This document shows, in pieces, positions 15,702-24,016 of a stretch of 64,000 nt of DNA; position 1 is the stretch's first letter; every line of letters begins with the position of its first letter. The translations under genes were made by a program, and so were the position numbers. Location of the stretch: assembly GCA_964437185.1 (NCBI GenBank), contig CAYTFU010000001.1, forward strand, positions 162,350-226,349, read 5' to 3'. A model generated the notes under the pieces. That model was not told where the DNA came from. It did not search any database and saw only the letters and a list, made by a program, of their open reading frames with translations. The stretch comes from UBA10103 sp964437185 (GTDB taxonomy: Bacteria; Patescibacteriota; Minisyncoccia; Phycocordibacterales; UBA2100).

Positions 15702-16715
15702 CTAGTATGTGAGTACGTCGACGACCTGCCCTCTTTCGTCGAGAAGGCGGACAACGTCGTGAACGTTTTGCCACAGACCAACGGGCGATCCCAAATAGAC
15801 GCGCCATGTGGGACGCGTGAAGTATGCCGACCGCTGGTTCGCCTGGACGCAGCCATTGTATGAGAGGTTGTTGGCAACCACCGACCGACATGCGGGCGAG
15901 AGCGTCTCGGGCATGGTCGTGGGGAAATGGCACTGGCCGACGGTGCTTACAAAGTAGAGGCACTCCTCGCCGTACGTGCGAATGTTTTCGGCGTTCAGGG
16001 AAAGCGCGCTCGATGAATCGGGGCACTCCAGCGGGAGTGGAGGGGAGAATTGTTGCAGCTCGTTGAGATAGCCGGTGCACATGTTTTCCTGAAACGAGAC
16101 GCCGATCGGAGATGATCCCGACATGAGTACCGCGACGTTTCCGGGCGCGAGTTCAATCGATCGTGTCTTGTTTACCGATCCGAGTACGAAAAACGGAGTT
16201 CCTTCTGGGATGTACGCGCGCACTCCCGTGACTGTGCTATGGAGAGACCAGCCGGTTATGGTTGTCGGGGTGTCGCCTCGGGGATTTGCTACGATTGAAA
16301 GGTATTCGCTGGCCGGATCATTTTCTCCCGTAACCCCCTGCGCGAGCGCAACGTACCCTCGGTATGGCGAGGGGTTGCCAAAGGTGCGGGGGTCTTGAAG
16401 GAGCGACGCGGATGCATCCTCCGGAATGACGTATCCTGAGCCTGGTACAAACGTGTCTTGCGAAGAGGTGTCGAAGTCGTAAATTTCTGGTCCGCTCACC
16501 ATCACATCTTCTTTCCATGGGAGCTGGAAAAGCGTACCGGTCGCATTGCTTCCGCCCATGTACCACGCAAGCGGATTGAAATACGATTGTCCCGAAGACT
16601 TCACTTTTTGAATTCCACCAGTAACGAGCCAGAAGACGGCGAACGCGAGCAAAAAAAGAAGAGCAGACACTTTCAGTGTCTTCATGATCATGGATGGTTT
16701 GTGATGACCGGACAT
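15702..16715 (-). CDS. Membrane-anchored extracellular protein, possibly lamin-tail-like
   Basis: 337 residues: one N-terminal membrane segment (VSALLFLLAFAVFWLVTGG), then a Ser/Thr/Pro-containing exterior part. YLSIVANPRGDTPTTITGWS ... IPEGTPFFVLG ... APGNVAVLMSG and the C-terminal DVVRLLDERGQVVDVLTY resemble the strands of a lamin-tail domain. Six Cys suggest disulfides. A TATACT box (16723-16728) ends 7 nt before the ATG. Function unknown. Confidence 0.65.
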   Translation of the reverse strand: MSGHHKPSMIMKTLKVSALLFLLAFAVFWLVTGGIQKVKSSGQSYFNPLAWYMGGSNATGTLFQLPWKEDVMVSGPEIYDFDTSSQDTFVPGSGYVIPEDASASLLQDPRTFGNPSPYRGYVALAQGVTGENDPASEYLSIVANPRGDTPTTITGWSLHSTVTGVRAYIPEGTPFFVLGSVNKTRSIELAPGNVAVLMSGSSPIGVSFQENMCTGYLNELQQFSPPLPLECPDSSSALSLNAENIRTYGEECLYFVSTVGQCHFPTTMPETLSPACRSVVANNLSYNGCVQANQRSAYFTRPTWRVYLGSPVGLWQNVHDVVRLLDERGQVVDVLTY

Positions 16716-16746
16716 ACAAGGAAGTATACAAGATCCGCAATCTCAG

Positions 16747-18018
16747 TTAGCGGTGGTCGGCAGTGTTTTGACCGGGCAATGTTCGTATCTCCTCGCGCGC
16801 GACCTCCGCGTCACTCCACGGAATTTTACTTCCGCGTGGTCCGCAGATACACGGATCAGTGCCTTTGCCCGTGATGAGGACGGCGTCGCCCGCGTTCGCA
16901 AGCGCACAGCCTCGGCGGATCGCCTCGCGTCTGTCCATGATGATTTCGGGCACCCGCTTCATCTCAGTCGCAAGGGCGTTTACGATTTTTTGCGGGTCCT
17001 CATCGTACGGATCTTCGTTGGTGAGGATCACGTGGTCGCAATGTGTATCAGCGATTCTCCCCATGACCGGCCGTTTCCACGTGTCGCGTCCTCCGCCCGT
17101 CGCGCCCAGGACGCAGATTTTCCGAGAGTTTTTATAGGCGTCATACAATGCGGTAAGAGAGTCGGGAGTGTGCGCGTAATCTACGACGACCGTGTAGTTC
17201 TGACCCGCATCGATTGTCTCGGCTCGTCCGGGAATGCGAACCGTTTTTTCTAGTCCACGGGCGATTGCGTCGACAGAAATACCCAATGAGTTGGAAAGAG
17301 TCGCTGCCGCGAGTGCATTTTTGAGAGAAAACTCTCCGGGGAGATGTACCGATATGTTTGTATCCAAAAACGTGAAGGATCCGCCGCTTTCACTAGCGTG
17401 CCACGGGCTCTGTTTTCTGAGCGAGTAGGGAAGCGATCGCTCTACGGGCAGCGTGAGGTACCGGCTACTTTCAGTGTCATCGGCAAGTGCCGCAATAATA
17501 CGCGGACGTTTGCTTGATCGCGCGAGCTGCCGTGCAATTTCGAATTTCGCATTCGCATACGCGTCATACGAGCCGTGCGATTCAATGTGTTCAGGCGCGA
17601 GGTTGGTAAAAATCAGCGCGTCGAGATCGATGAATCGGTGGCGATGTTGCTTCGCGCCCTCGGAAGTCATTTCGAGAATAGCGGCTGTACAGCCTTTTTT
17701 GCGCACATCGTGCAAGAATCGTTGGATGAAGAATCGTCCCGGCATCGACATACGCATTTCATTTGGGCGCGAATCGGCCGCCGCTTTGATCCGTATTGAA
17801 TTGAGAAGCGCTGTTGTGTAACCGGCCTCTTCAAGAATGGCATTGAGCATCTCCGTCGTCGATGATTTTCCTTTTGTGCCCGTCACAGCGATTACGAGCA
17901 GCTTTCGTGATGGAAATCCATATCGGATGGCGCTGCAATATGCGAGTGAAAGGTGGTAGAGCGATACGATGAAAGAGGGGAGAATGGCTTTGAGCAATCG
18001 TTTGATTCGGTACACCAT
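16747..18018 (-). CDS. Mur ligase, MurE-like, without the N-terminal domain
   Basis: ATP-dependent amino-acid ligase of peptidoglycan synthesis, 423 residues. It has the P-loop VTGTKGKSSTTEML (about 45-58), TNLAPEHIESHGSYDAYANAK, the DYAHTPDSLTALYDA box and ITGKGTDP. The UDP-binding N-terminal domain of MurE is replaced by a hydrophobic segment (ILPSFIVSLYHLSLAYCSAIR). The substrate-reading loop is TNEDPYDEDP, not the DNPR of diaminopimelate enzymes, so the added amino acid is open. It ends 31 nt upstream of the start of the next gene and follows ruvA by 5 nt. Confidence 0.85.
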   Translation of the reverse strand: MVYRIKRLLKAILPSFIVSLYHLSLAYCSAIRYGFPSRKLLVIAVTGTKGKSSTTEMLNAILEEAGYTTALLNSIRIKAAADSRPNEMRMSMPGRFFIQRFLHDVRKKGCTAAILEMTSEGAKQHRHRFIDLDALIFTNLAPEHIESHGSYDAYANAKFEIARQLARSSKRPRIIAALADDTESSRYLTLPVERSLPYSLRKQSPWHASESGGSFTFLDTNISVHLPGEFSLKNALAAATLSNSLGISVDAIARGLEKTVRIPGRAETIDAGQNYTVVVDYAHTPDSLTALYDAYKNSRKICVLGATGGGRDTWKRPVMGRIADTHCDHVILTNEDPYDEDPQKIVNALATEMKRVPEIIMDRREAIRRGCALANAGDAVLITGKGTDPCICGPRGSKIPWSDAEVAREEIRTLPGQNTADHR

Positions 18019-18023
18019 GGATG

Positions 18024-18593
18024 TTATGTGCGGCCGAGGATGCGGAGCGCTTCTCGCAGGCGGTCGCTCGATTTTTCGACCTCGCGCGGAATCTTGCGAA
18101 GCGCATCGCGCGCTTCGGCTTGCGAGTACCCGAGCGCGAGCATTGCTTCAAGCGCTTCGCCGTCACCCTTCAGCGATGAGGCACCCTTATCGGCCGCGCC
18201 GATCTTTTCCTGCAATTCGAGTACAATTTTCTCGGCGGTTTTCTTGCCGATTCCCGATACTTTCGTGAGATATGAAGCGTTTCCGGCAGAAATAGCATTT
18301 CTCAATGTCTCAACGGTGGCGATGTCGAGAATAGCGAGCGCTGACTTTGGTCCGATTCCAGAGACGGTGAGTAGGAGCTCAAAGATGCGCAGCTCCTCTT
18401 CGGTCGCAAAGCCGTAGAGATCAAGCGCGGTCTCGCGTACTGCAAGGTGAGTCCATGCTGAAACGACATTCCCCGGTCGGACCGACGCGAGCATCTCGCG
18501 GGTCATGAATACTTTGTATCCAACGCCGTGGGCCGAAACGATGGCGTAACCAGCTTTTGTTGCTACCGCGTCTCCGCTGAGGTGTCCGATCAT
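18024..18593 (-). CDS. ruvA: Holliday junction DNA helicase subunit RuvA
   Basis: 189 residues: OB-fold domain (MIGHLSGDAVATKAGYAIVS), two helix-hairpin-helix motifs (LLTVSGIGPKSALAIL and VSGIGKKTAEKIVLEL) and a C-terminal three-helix domain (LEAMLALGYSQAEARDAL) that touches RuvB. TATGAT (18600-18605 on this strand) ends 6 nt before the ATG. The MurE-like gene follows closely. Confidence 0.95.
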   Translation of the reverse strand: MIGHLSGDAVATKAGYAIVSAHGVGYKVFMTREMLASVRPGNVVSAWTHLAVRETALDLYGFATEEELRIFELLLTVSGIGPKSALAILDIATVETLRNAISAGNASYLTKVSGIGKKTAEKIVLELQEKIGAADKGASSLKGDGEALEAMLALGYSQAEARDALRKIPREVEKSSDRLREALRILGRT

Positions 18594-18639
18594 GTGGGTA
18601 TCATACCGCGAAGCCCTCAATTTTCGATGCGCACTTGTG

Positions 18640-18668
18640 TTGCGTTGAGGCGGAGTTTCGTGTAGTAT
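18640..18668 (+). promoter_or_regulatory. rpsT promoter
   Basis: TTGCGT (18640-18645), 17-nt spacer, TAGTAT (18663-18668), then 7 nt to the ATG. Confidence 0.7.
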
Positions 18669-18675
18669 CGCGCGA

Positions 18676-18939
18676 ATGGCAAATACAGATTCCGCAAAAA
18701 AGGCTAAGCGCGTGGCCGAACGTCGCCGCGTGATCAACGTCCGCCGCAATAAGGCGGTGAAAGATTCCATGAAATCTATGCAAAAGCTCGTGGTCGCAAA
18801 GAAAGAGAAAGACGCCGCGGCCACGCTTTCTGGAGTCTACAAGGCGATTGATAAGGCGGTGAAGGGTGGAACGCTCAAGAAAAATACTGCAGCGCGTATG
18901 AAATCCCGCGCGGCTAAAAGTCTAAAGACTACTCAGTAG
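18676..18939 (+). CDS. rpsT: 30S ribosomal protein S20
   Basis: 87 residues, highly basic and helical, binding 16S rRNA. MANTDSAKKAKRVAERRRV, NKAVKDSMKSM and the C-terminal KGTL...NTAARMKSRAAK pattern are typical of bS20. Divergent from ruvA; its promoter leaves no 5' leader. Confidence 0.93.
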   Translation: MANTDSAKKAKRVAERRRVINVRRNKAVKDSMKSMQKLVVAKKEKDAAATLSGVYKAIDKAVKGGTLKKNTAARMKSRAAKSLKTTQ

Positions 18940-18957
18940 AGGTCGAACCCCTGTTTG

Positions 18958-19029
18958 TGCTCCCGCCAGGAATCGAACCTGGATCAGCAACTCCGCAAGC
19001 TGCTATTCTATCCATTAAACTACGGGAGC
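18958..19029 (-). tRNA. tRNA-Arg (anticodon GCG)
   Basis: Acceptor GCTCCCG/CGGGAGC, anticodon stem GCAGC/GTTGC with loop TTGCGGA, T loop TTCGATT, discriminator A. No CCA encoded. Its first 10 nt overlap the 3' end of the upstream LAGLIDADG-like gene. GCG rather than the usual ACG anticodon reads CGC without inosine. Confidence 0.9.
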
Positions 19030-19712
19030 CGGTCGGAGAGTATAGCATGAATTCCATAACCAATCTCAAGAAGTTCCTTTCGAATATAGTGACCCGGATA
19101 GTATATGAAGCAGATGCCCTTAAAATTCCTTCGATGCCGTTTTTCCTTATTGCGGGGCTTTCGGTATGGCTTCCAAAACTGAGTGGGTGATACGTGAAGA
19201 AGTTTTGACCAAAAAGCAGTCGCCTCGCGTAAGTTGTGATAGTGGTGTACGTGCAATCGGATTCGAAGCCGCGATTCGTCAATCGTGAAGCTGCTTCGCA
19301 GTAACGTCATAAACAGCACAATGAGGCGCGGGTCAGTATTTACAAAGCGAAGTCCGTGAGAGCCTTCTGCCTTTGTTCCTTCGGACCAGTAAAGCATAGC
19401 GAGGAGGGAGATGCGCATGCCAGCGTCCTTCAAGTGGAGTGTTTTCAACACTTTGTGGGCACTTTCACTGGCCCGCGCTTCTCGTTGCTTTTTCAAACGC
19501 TGGATCGATTCTCGCGCGCTAACCCGTATTTTTTTTAAGTGCTGCAGTTGCATTTTACGCGTGAAAATCTCTGGGTATTTCTTGCCCAACCAGAGTGAAA
19601 GGGTGCTTTTCGGGATAGGGTATTGGGATCGTATCTCGGCGTAGGTTTTTCCCGACTGCCTCAATTTCTCAACAATCGTCCGGATTTTCGTTCCGTAACG
19701 TTTCCTCGCCAT
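19020..19712 (-). CDS. LAGLIDADG-like/HTH protein ending inside tRNA-Arg
   Basis: 230 residues. An N-terminal helix-turn-helix (KTYAEIRSQYPIPKSTLSLW) precedes a long basic helix and a region LLAMLYWSEGTK ... LRFVNTDPRLIVLFMTLLR that has the spacing of one LAGLIDADG half. IRLHVHHYHN and a Lys/Arg-rich patch (PYRKPRNKEKRHRRN) follow. The stop TAG lies 7-9 nt inside tRNA-Arg. TACAAT (19719-19724) ends 6 nt before the ATG. It shares HTH-plus-endonuclease design and tRNA contact with the gene at 13730. Confidence 0.65.
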   Translation of the reverse strand: MARKRYGTKIRTIVEKLRQSGKTYAEIRSQYPIPKSTLSLWLGKKYPEIFTRKMQLQHLKKIRVSARESIQRLKKQREARASESAHKVLKTLHLKDAGMRISLLAMLYWSEGTKAEGSHGLRFVNTDPRLIVLFMTLLRSSFTIDESRLRIRLHVHHYHNLREATAFWSKLLHVSPTQFWKPYRKPRNKEKRHRRNFKGICFIYYPGHYIRKELLEIGYGIHAILSDRLP

Positions 19713-19847
19713 GTAGATATTGTATAGAATCTGTTACCCAATGACCAGCGACCTATGTTCGTATCTCTGACGACCAGCGAATGACATGTCCACATTTTTT
19801 CTTTTTTTCGTATTGCGAAGAGTGTGTACGGGCCGCATGATTGCAAC

Positions 19848-22163
19848 ATGTTTAAATCCTCGCGCTTGTCCAGGCAGGCTGGTTATTCGGTCGCATCCGC
19901 ACTCGTACTTGTAGCAGTCCTCGGCTTCACGGCAGTCGCCATCGAATCGGCGTTTCCCAAATACAACCGCGCATCCCTCACCGCCGCGAGCGGTGTCTTG
20001 GCGTTGGAGAATTTTGCCGAAATCTCCGGTCCTACTGCAGCTCAAAAGGAAGCGGCCGATTTAGATAAAAAAAAGTGTGAAGAAAAAAAGATCGAAGCGT
20101 GGGACAATGTAGCCGAAGGTAGGAGTAGGAGTAAAGTCCTTACTCAGGGTTTTAGCGCTACAGTTAATGTCCAGACGGTGATGGAGAAAAATAGGTGCAC
20201 AGCATCTGTTTATGACGCTACGCTTCCCGGAGCAATTTCAAAAATGCAAAAACCCCCTGAGAATCCAGGGTATAAGTGTGTTGGCGAGACGGTTAAGGTC
20301 ACCATCGACGGCGGTGATGCGCTCGGATTAATCACGTCCACCCCGGCACCATCGCTTCCGCAAGGCGCCTGTTTGGTGCAATCCTGCAATTCAGCAGGGG
20401 TATGTATAACGGCAGACGATCAATATGATCCGCGGACGTTTATGAATCCGTTTGCTGGCGTGACGACTTCTGGTGGAACTCCGTCTTCTGACACCCCCTC
20501 AATCCTCAGCGGCACCACTGTCGACGGGAGTTCGATGGATTGGTACGACGGAGGCGGAGGAACTGCCGCGAACGGCATGCCGATACCGCCGATTCCTCCC
20601 CCTCTCGGTACCCCAAATTATTCAGACCTGGATGCGGGCCCAAACATAACTGCACAAAATGACCCTTGGACGTCTCGGAACACAACGCCATCTTCGTTCA
20701 ATGTGACGCCGGATGGGAATTCTGCGGACTTTAATCCAAATTGGACTCCGGGTGGTCTAAATCCGAATGGTACGGTAGTTCCGCCGGGGGCAGGGGGTGC
20801 GGTTGCCTGTACGCTTATTTCTCAAACCGCAGGTGTGTTATGTGTCGATGCGCAGGGTCGCCCGGCCGCTGCGTCGCCTGATCTTGTGCGCGCCGCACAG
20901 CAAAGGTCCACGTTTGGCCAGCCAAGGCCGGGAAGTATATTTGGCGGAGGTATGGGCGCGCAGCAGCAGAGTCCGCTCGGTTCATTCTTGAGTGGGGCAA
21001 TGCAAGGTCTCATGAGGGGGTTGTTTGGCAACGCTGCTTTCGGCGGCATGCCATCGCAGCAGTGTTCAAGTGATCCGATGATCTACGCTCAGCAACAACA
21101 GCAGTATCAATTCCAGATGCAGCAATATCAAATGCAGATGCAACAGATGCAAATGCAGCAATATTACGGAGGGTCGAGGCAAATGAATCCCTATGGTCAG
21201 CAGTATCCGTATGCAGCACCGAATCCTTTCGCATCTCAATATGGGCAGATGTATGGCGCGTCTCCCTATGGGTATCAGCCGAGCTTGACTGGCTATCCTT
21301 CAACGGTGGGGTACTCGACGACCGTTGGTTATCCAACGAATGTTGGCTATGGCCAAAACGTCGGATTCGGATCTGGGGGCTACGGAGGAGGCTATGGAGG
21401 ATATGGAATGCCGCAGCCGCCGCAGCCATGTACGCCAGCAGGTATGAATTCCGGCGGACTCTTAGGGCAGTTGTTAAATGGGAATTCTGGTTCGGGTGGA
21501 TCAGGTTCTGGTGGTGGCTCGGGCAGTGGTTCTGGTGGTTCGCAATGTCCCACGCCTCCGCAGATGCCGCCCGCTTCGAGCTGCTCGATTGGTTATTGGA
21601 AGGCAGTATACAGCGGAGTGTGTTTGACCAATTGGCAGTGCACGGCGGTAGATCAGCTTAAGGCAGAACTCTCGTGTCAGCCGAGAGTCGCCGACTCAGG
21701 TATGACGCTCGCGATCTCATACTCTTGTACTTCGGGGCAAGCGTCGAGTAATTCATTCACGGTGACGACGCAGCCAGCAGGCACGGCGACTACTACCGTC
21801 GCAACGCCGCCGATTGGCTCGAATACCGCGACCTATAGCATGACCTGTACAGATGGCGCGGCGACGGCCGTGGCGCAGTGCGGAATACAGGTGGCAAATC
21901 CCTCAATCGTCTTTACCGCAAATCCGACTTCGGTAGCGTCCGGCACCACGTCGGTGCTTGGATGGGTAACGAGCAGCATGAGATCGTGCGTCGTGTCGAG
22001 TCCGGATCAAGCCGATTTCACGGCGCGCAATGCAAGCAGTACAAATCCCAACGGTACTGCGATCAGCTCTCCCATCGCGACGACGACGAGTTTTCTTCTG
22101 CAGTGTGAGACGGTCGCTGGCGGGACGAGAAGCACCACTACCACCGTCACCGTTTCAAACTAA
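19848..22163 (+). CDS. Secreted low-complexity Gln/Gly/Tyr-rich protein
   Basis: 771 residues. The N-terminal QAGYSVASALVLVAVLGFTA resembles a prepilin-like or signal-anchor helix. A Pro/Asn/Gly-rich middle is followed by a Gln/Met block (about 410-445, runs such as QQQQQYQFQMQQYQMQMQ), imperfect GY-x-TNVG-type repeats, a Gly/Tyr stretch, a Ser/Gly linker and two C-terminal Cys-containing Ig-like domains (STANPTSVASG-type strand). The ATG at 19848 puts the hydrophobic helix close to the N-terminus; an upstream GTG (19824) is possible. Prion-like composition is plain; function is unknown. Related in plan to the protein at 12072. Confidence 0.75.
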   Translation: MFKSSRLSRQAGYSVASALVLVAVLGFTAVAIESAFPKYNRASLTAASGVLALENFAEISGPTAAQKEAADLDKKKCEEKKIEAWDNVAEGRSRSKVLTQGFSATVNVQTVMEKNRCTASVYDATLPGAISKMQKPPENPGYKCVGETVKVTIDGGDALGLITSTPAPSLPQGACLVQSCNSAGVCITADDQYDPRTFMNPFAGVTTSGGTPSSDTPSILSGTTVDGSSMDWYDGGGGTAANGMPIPPIPPPLGTPNYSDLDAGPNITAQNDPWTSRNTTPSSFNVTPDGNSADFNPNWTPGGLNPNGTVVPPGAGGAVACTLISQTAGVLCVDAQGRPAAASPDLVRAAQQRSTFGQPRPGSIFGGGMGAQQQSPLGSFLSGAMQGLMRGLFGNAAFGGMPSQQCSSDPMIYAQQQQQYQFQMQQYQMQMQQMQMQQYYGGSRQMNPYGQQYPYAAPNPFASQYGQMYGASPYGYQPSLTGYPSTVGYSTTVGYPTNVGYGQNVGFGSGGYGGGYGGYGMPQPPQPCTPAGMNSGGLLGQLLNGNSGSGGSGSGGGSGSGSGGSQCPTPPQMPPASSCSIGYWKAVYSGVCLTNWQCTAVDQLKAELSCQPRVADSGMTLAISYSCTSGQASSNSFTVTTQPAGTATTTVATPPIGSNTATYSMTCTDGAATAVAQCGIQVANPSIVFTANPTSVASGTTSVLGWVTSSMRSCVVSSPDQADFTARNASSTNPNGTAISSPIATTTSFLLQCETVAGGTRSTTTTVTVSN

Positions 22164-22168
22164 CGGGT

Positions 22169-22636
22169 TCAGAGTCCGAAGAATTCAAATATCTTGTGCG
22201 AGAGAGGTTCTTTCATGCGCACCTCTTTCACGCGTTCTCGTAAATATGCGCGCACTTCGGCCGAATCGATTTGCTCAAGGGGGATAATGAGATTGGGGGA
22301 GAGAAATTTTGTGGTATCGACGAGGAGTAGAGGCCTATCGCCGTGCTCGTCCTCTACCCAAAAAGAAATGACCTCTTCGTATCGGTGAAGCGTACCGTCG
22401 GTGCGAATGCCGCGCTCTGAAATTTCAAACTGAACGAGATTGGGAGGCACGTTTGCAAGCATTGCAAGAATGCCTGCCGCGATGAGGATGATAAGGGCGA
22501 AGAAGATATTGTGAAAGAGGATGCTTGTGACAGCAGCGCATGCCGCAATGATGCCGAGCGCCCAAAACCAATCACTCCCGCGCAGCACGTGCTCGTGTTC
22601 GTATGCACTCCATCGCAGTACGTTTTGAGTCGGCAT
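22169..22636 (-). CDS. Hypothetical membrane protein with two helices
   Basis: 155 residues: MPTQNVLRWSAYEHEHVLRG, two adjacent transmembrane helices (about 28-65), then a cytoplasmic beta-rich domain (FEISERGIRTDGTLHRYEEV ... KFLSPNLIIPLEQI) as in small PH-like/DUF families. TACAAT lies 14 nt upstream of ATG 22636. Convergent with the low-complexity protein, 5 nt apart. Confidence 0.6.
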   Translation of the reverse strand: MPTQNVLRWSAYEHEHVLRGSDWFWALGIIAACAAVTSILFHNIFFALIILIAAGILAMLANVPPNLVQFEISERGIRTDGTLHRYEEVISFWVEDEHGDRPLLLVDTTKFLSPNLIIPLEQIDSAEVRAYLRERVKEVRMKEPLSHKIFEFFGL

Positions 22637-22741
22637 GAATCTGTACGGCAATTGTATCACTCACGCGCGCCATCTTGTTCTGTGAGAAATCCGCCTGTGA
22701 AGATTGTGCAGAGAACGCGTCGCCATGGTACAACACTCTAC

Positions 22742-22826
22742 GGAGGGGTCGGATAGTGGTTCATTCCAGCGCACTTGAAATGCGCCAGGTCGCAAGGCCT
22801 CGTGGGTTCGAATCCCACCCCCTCCG
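22742..22826 (+). tRNA. tRNA-Ser (anticodon TGA)
   Basis: Acceptor GGAGGGG/CCCCTCC, anticodon stem GCGCA/TGCGC with loop CTTGAAA, long variable arm, T arm GTGGG/CCCAC, discriminator G, CCA not encoded in full. Confidence 0.93.
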
Positions 22827-22841
22827 CAATGACCCACACAA

Positions 22842-23170
22842 ATAGTCGCAGACTATTTTTGTGGCATGTCATTGCGAGAGTGCCGTGCGCAGACACGNNN
22901 NNNNNNNNNNNNNNNNNNNNNNNNNNNNNNNNNNNNNNNNNNNNNNNNNNNNNNNNNNNNNNNNNNNNNNNNNNNNNNNNNNNNNNNNNNNNNNNNNACT
23001 ATTTTTGTGGCATGTCATTGCGAGAGTGCCGTGCGCAGACACGGTGCTCCGCAGAGTGATCTGCAACCACAGGCTAGTCGCAGACTATTTTTGTGGCATG
23101 TCATTGCGAGAGTGCCGTGCGCAGACACGGTGCTCCGCTTGGCGAGATGTTACACGAACAAGTCGCAGGC
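22842..23170 (+). repeat. Tandem 86-bp repeats broken by the assembly gap
   Basis: A block of about 63 bp starting AGTCGCAGACTATTTTTGTG and ending CACGGTGCTCCGC occurs before the gap (from 22844), partly after it (from 22998) and again from 23076. Copies 2 and 3 start 86 bp apart. Between blocks lie 22-23 bp that differ (22-23 bp after 23055 and after 23140). The block contains GTCATTGCGAGAG and the hairpin CCGTGCGCAGACACGG. Nothing else is seen between tRNA-Ser and 23205. Confidence 0.75.
22898..22997. other. Assembly gap (100 Ns)
   Basis: Exactly 100 Ns, the usual placeholder for a scaffold gap of unknown size, inside the tandem repeat. True copy number is therefore unknown. Confidence 0.99.
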
Positions 23171-23204
23171 TATTGGGTAGGAGTATTTATTTTAATGAGT
23201 ACAT

Positions 23205-23675
23205 ATGAGCAAATCAGAACCAGTAGTACTTTCATGGCTACGAATAGAGGAGTTGGCGGTAGAACTTGCGAAGAATGTTAGGGCTGGCGGTTTCACCCCC
23301 GACGCTCTCGTCGGCATTGCGGTCGGGGGTCTCGTGCCGCTTGCGCTCTTGGCCCGGGAGCTTGTAGTAAAGGAGGTCGTGTGCATCACGGCGCGATCTT
23401 ACAGTACTTCTGATAATACACGTGGAGAAGTTGTTATTTCGCACTTGCCAGAGGCAGACTTGAGGGGGAAACGGGTACTGCTGGTCGACGAAATATCAGA
23501 TTCGGGGGAGACACTCAGGGCCATATCAGACGTGCTGAAATCGCGCTATGGAGTTGGCGAGTTGAAGAGCGCTACGCTCGTGATGAACAGTGCGCACTGT
23601 CTAGCCCCTCCAGATTTCTCTGTGCTCTCCGTGGATGCGTGGGTCACGTTTCCGTGGGAAGAGAAGATCGCATGA
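23205..23675 (+). CDS. Phosphoribosyltransferase
   Basis: Type I PRTase, 156 residues. The PRPP-binding motif is VLLVDEISDSGETL (about 91-104), preceded by GIAVGGLVPLALLARELV. The hood is like xanthine-guanine PRTases. It heads the riboflavin cluster: the ATG of the riboflavin kinase overlaps its stop (ATGA). A purine-salvage role, which would feed GTP, is inference. Confidence 0.82.
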   Translation: MSKSEPVVLSWLRIEELAVELAKNVRAGGFTPDALVGIAVGGLVPLALLARELVVKEVVCITARSYSTSDNTRGEVVISHLPEADLRGKRVLLVDEISDSGETLRAISDVLKSRYGVGELKSATLVMNSAHCLAPPDFSVLSVDAWVTFPWEEKIA

Positions 23676-24016
23676 ACACCTATACTGGAATCGTTGGCAG
23701 AGGAACGGCGCGGGCGGCGGCGCTCGGATATCCCACCATCAACATCCCGCTCACCGACGAATCGCTCACTGGGATTTACGCAGCGTACGTAAAGGTGGGG
23801 GAAGAGGAGTACGAAGCGGTCGCGTATGCCGATGTAAAGAGGGGGGTGCTTGAGGCGCATCTACTCGATTTTTCGGCGGATTTGTATGGGTGGAACGTGA
23901 CGATACGACTCCTCAAGAAAATCCGAGAGTATAAGAGGTTTAAAGATGACGAGAGTTTAAAGAGGGCGATTGCGGACGACGTTGCGTCGGCACGAAGGTA
24001 TTTTCAGAAAACATGA
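23672..24016 (+). CDS. ribF: Riboflavin kinase (kinase domain only)
   Basis: 114 residues corresponding only to the C-terminal kinase half of bacterial RibF; it makes FMN from riboflavin. It has GRGTARAAALGYPTINIPL (nucleotide/flavin loop), GIYAAYVKV, VLEAHLLDFSADLYGWNV and the IREYKRFKDDESL C-terminal motif. The FAD-synthetase half is absent. Both ends overlap neighbours by 4 nt (ATGA), so it is translationally coupled with the PRTase and riboflavin synthase genes. Confidence 0.9.
   Translation: MNTYTGIVGRGTARAAALGYPTINIPLTDESLTGIYAAYVKVGEEEYEAVAYADVKRGVLEAHLLDFSADLYGWNVTIRLLKKIREYKRFKDDESLKRAIADDVASARRYFQKT

Noticed and set aside
22842..23170. CRISPR array
   Set aside because: Repeats of about 63 bp with 22-23-bp inserts, only three visible copies and no cas genes; lengths do not fit CRISPR.
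22827..23204. FMN riboswitch ahead of the riboflavin operon
   Set aside because: I looked for the RFN conserved segments and found only the tandem repeats.
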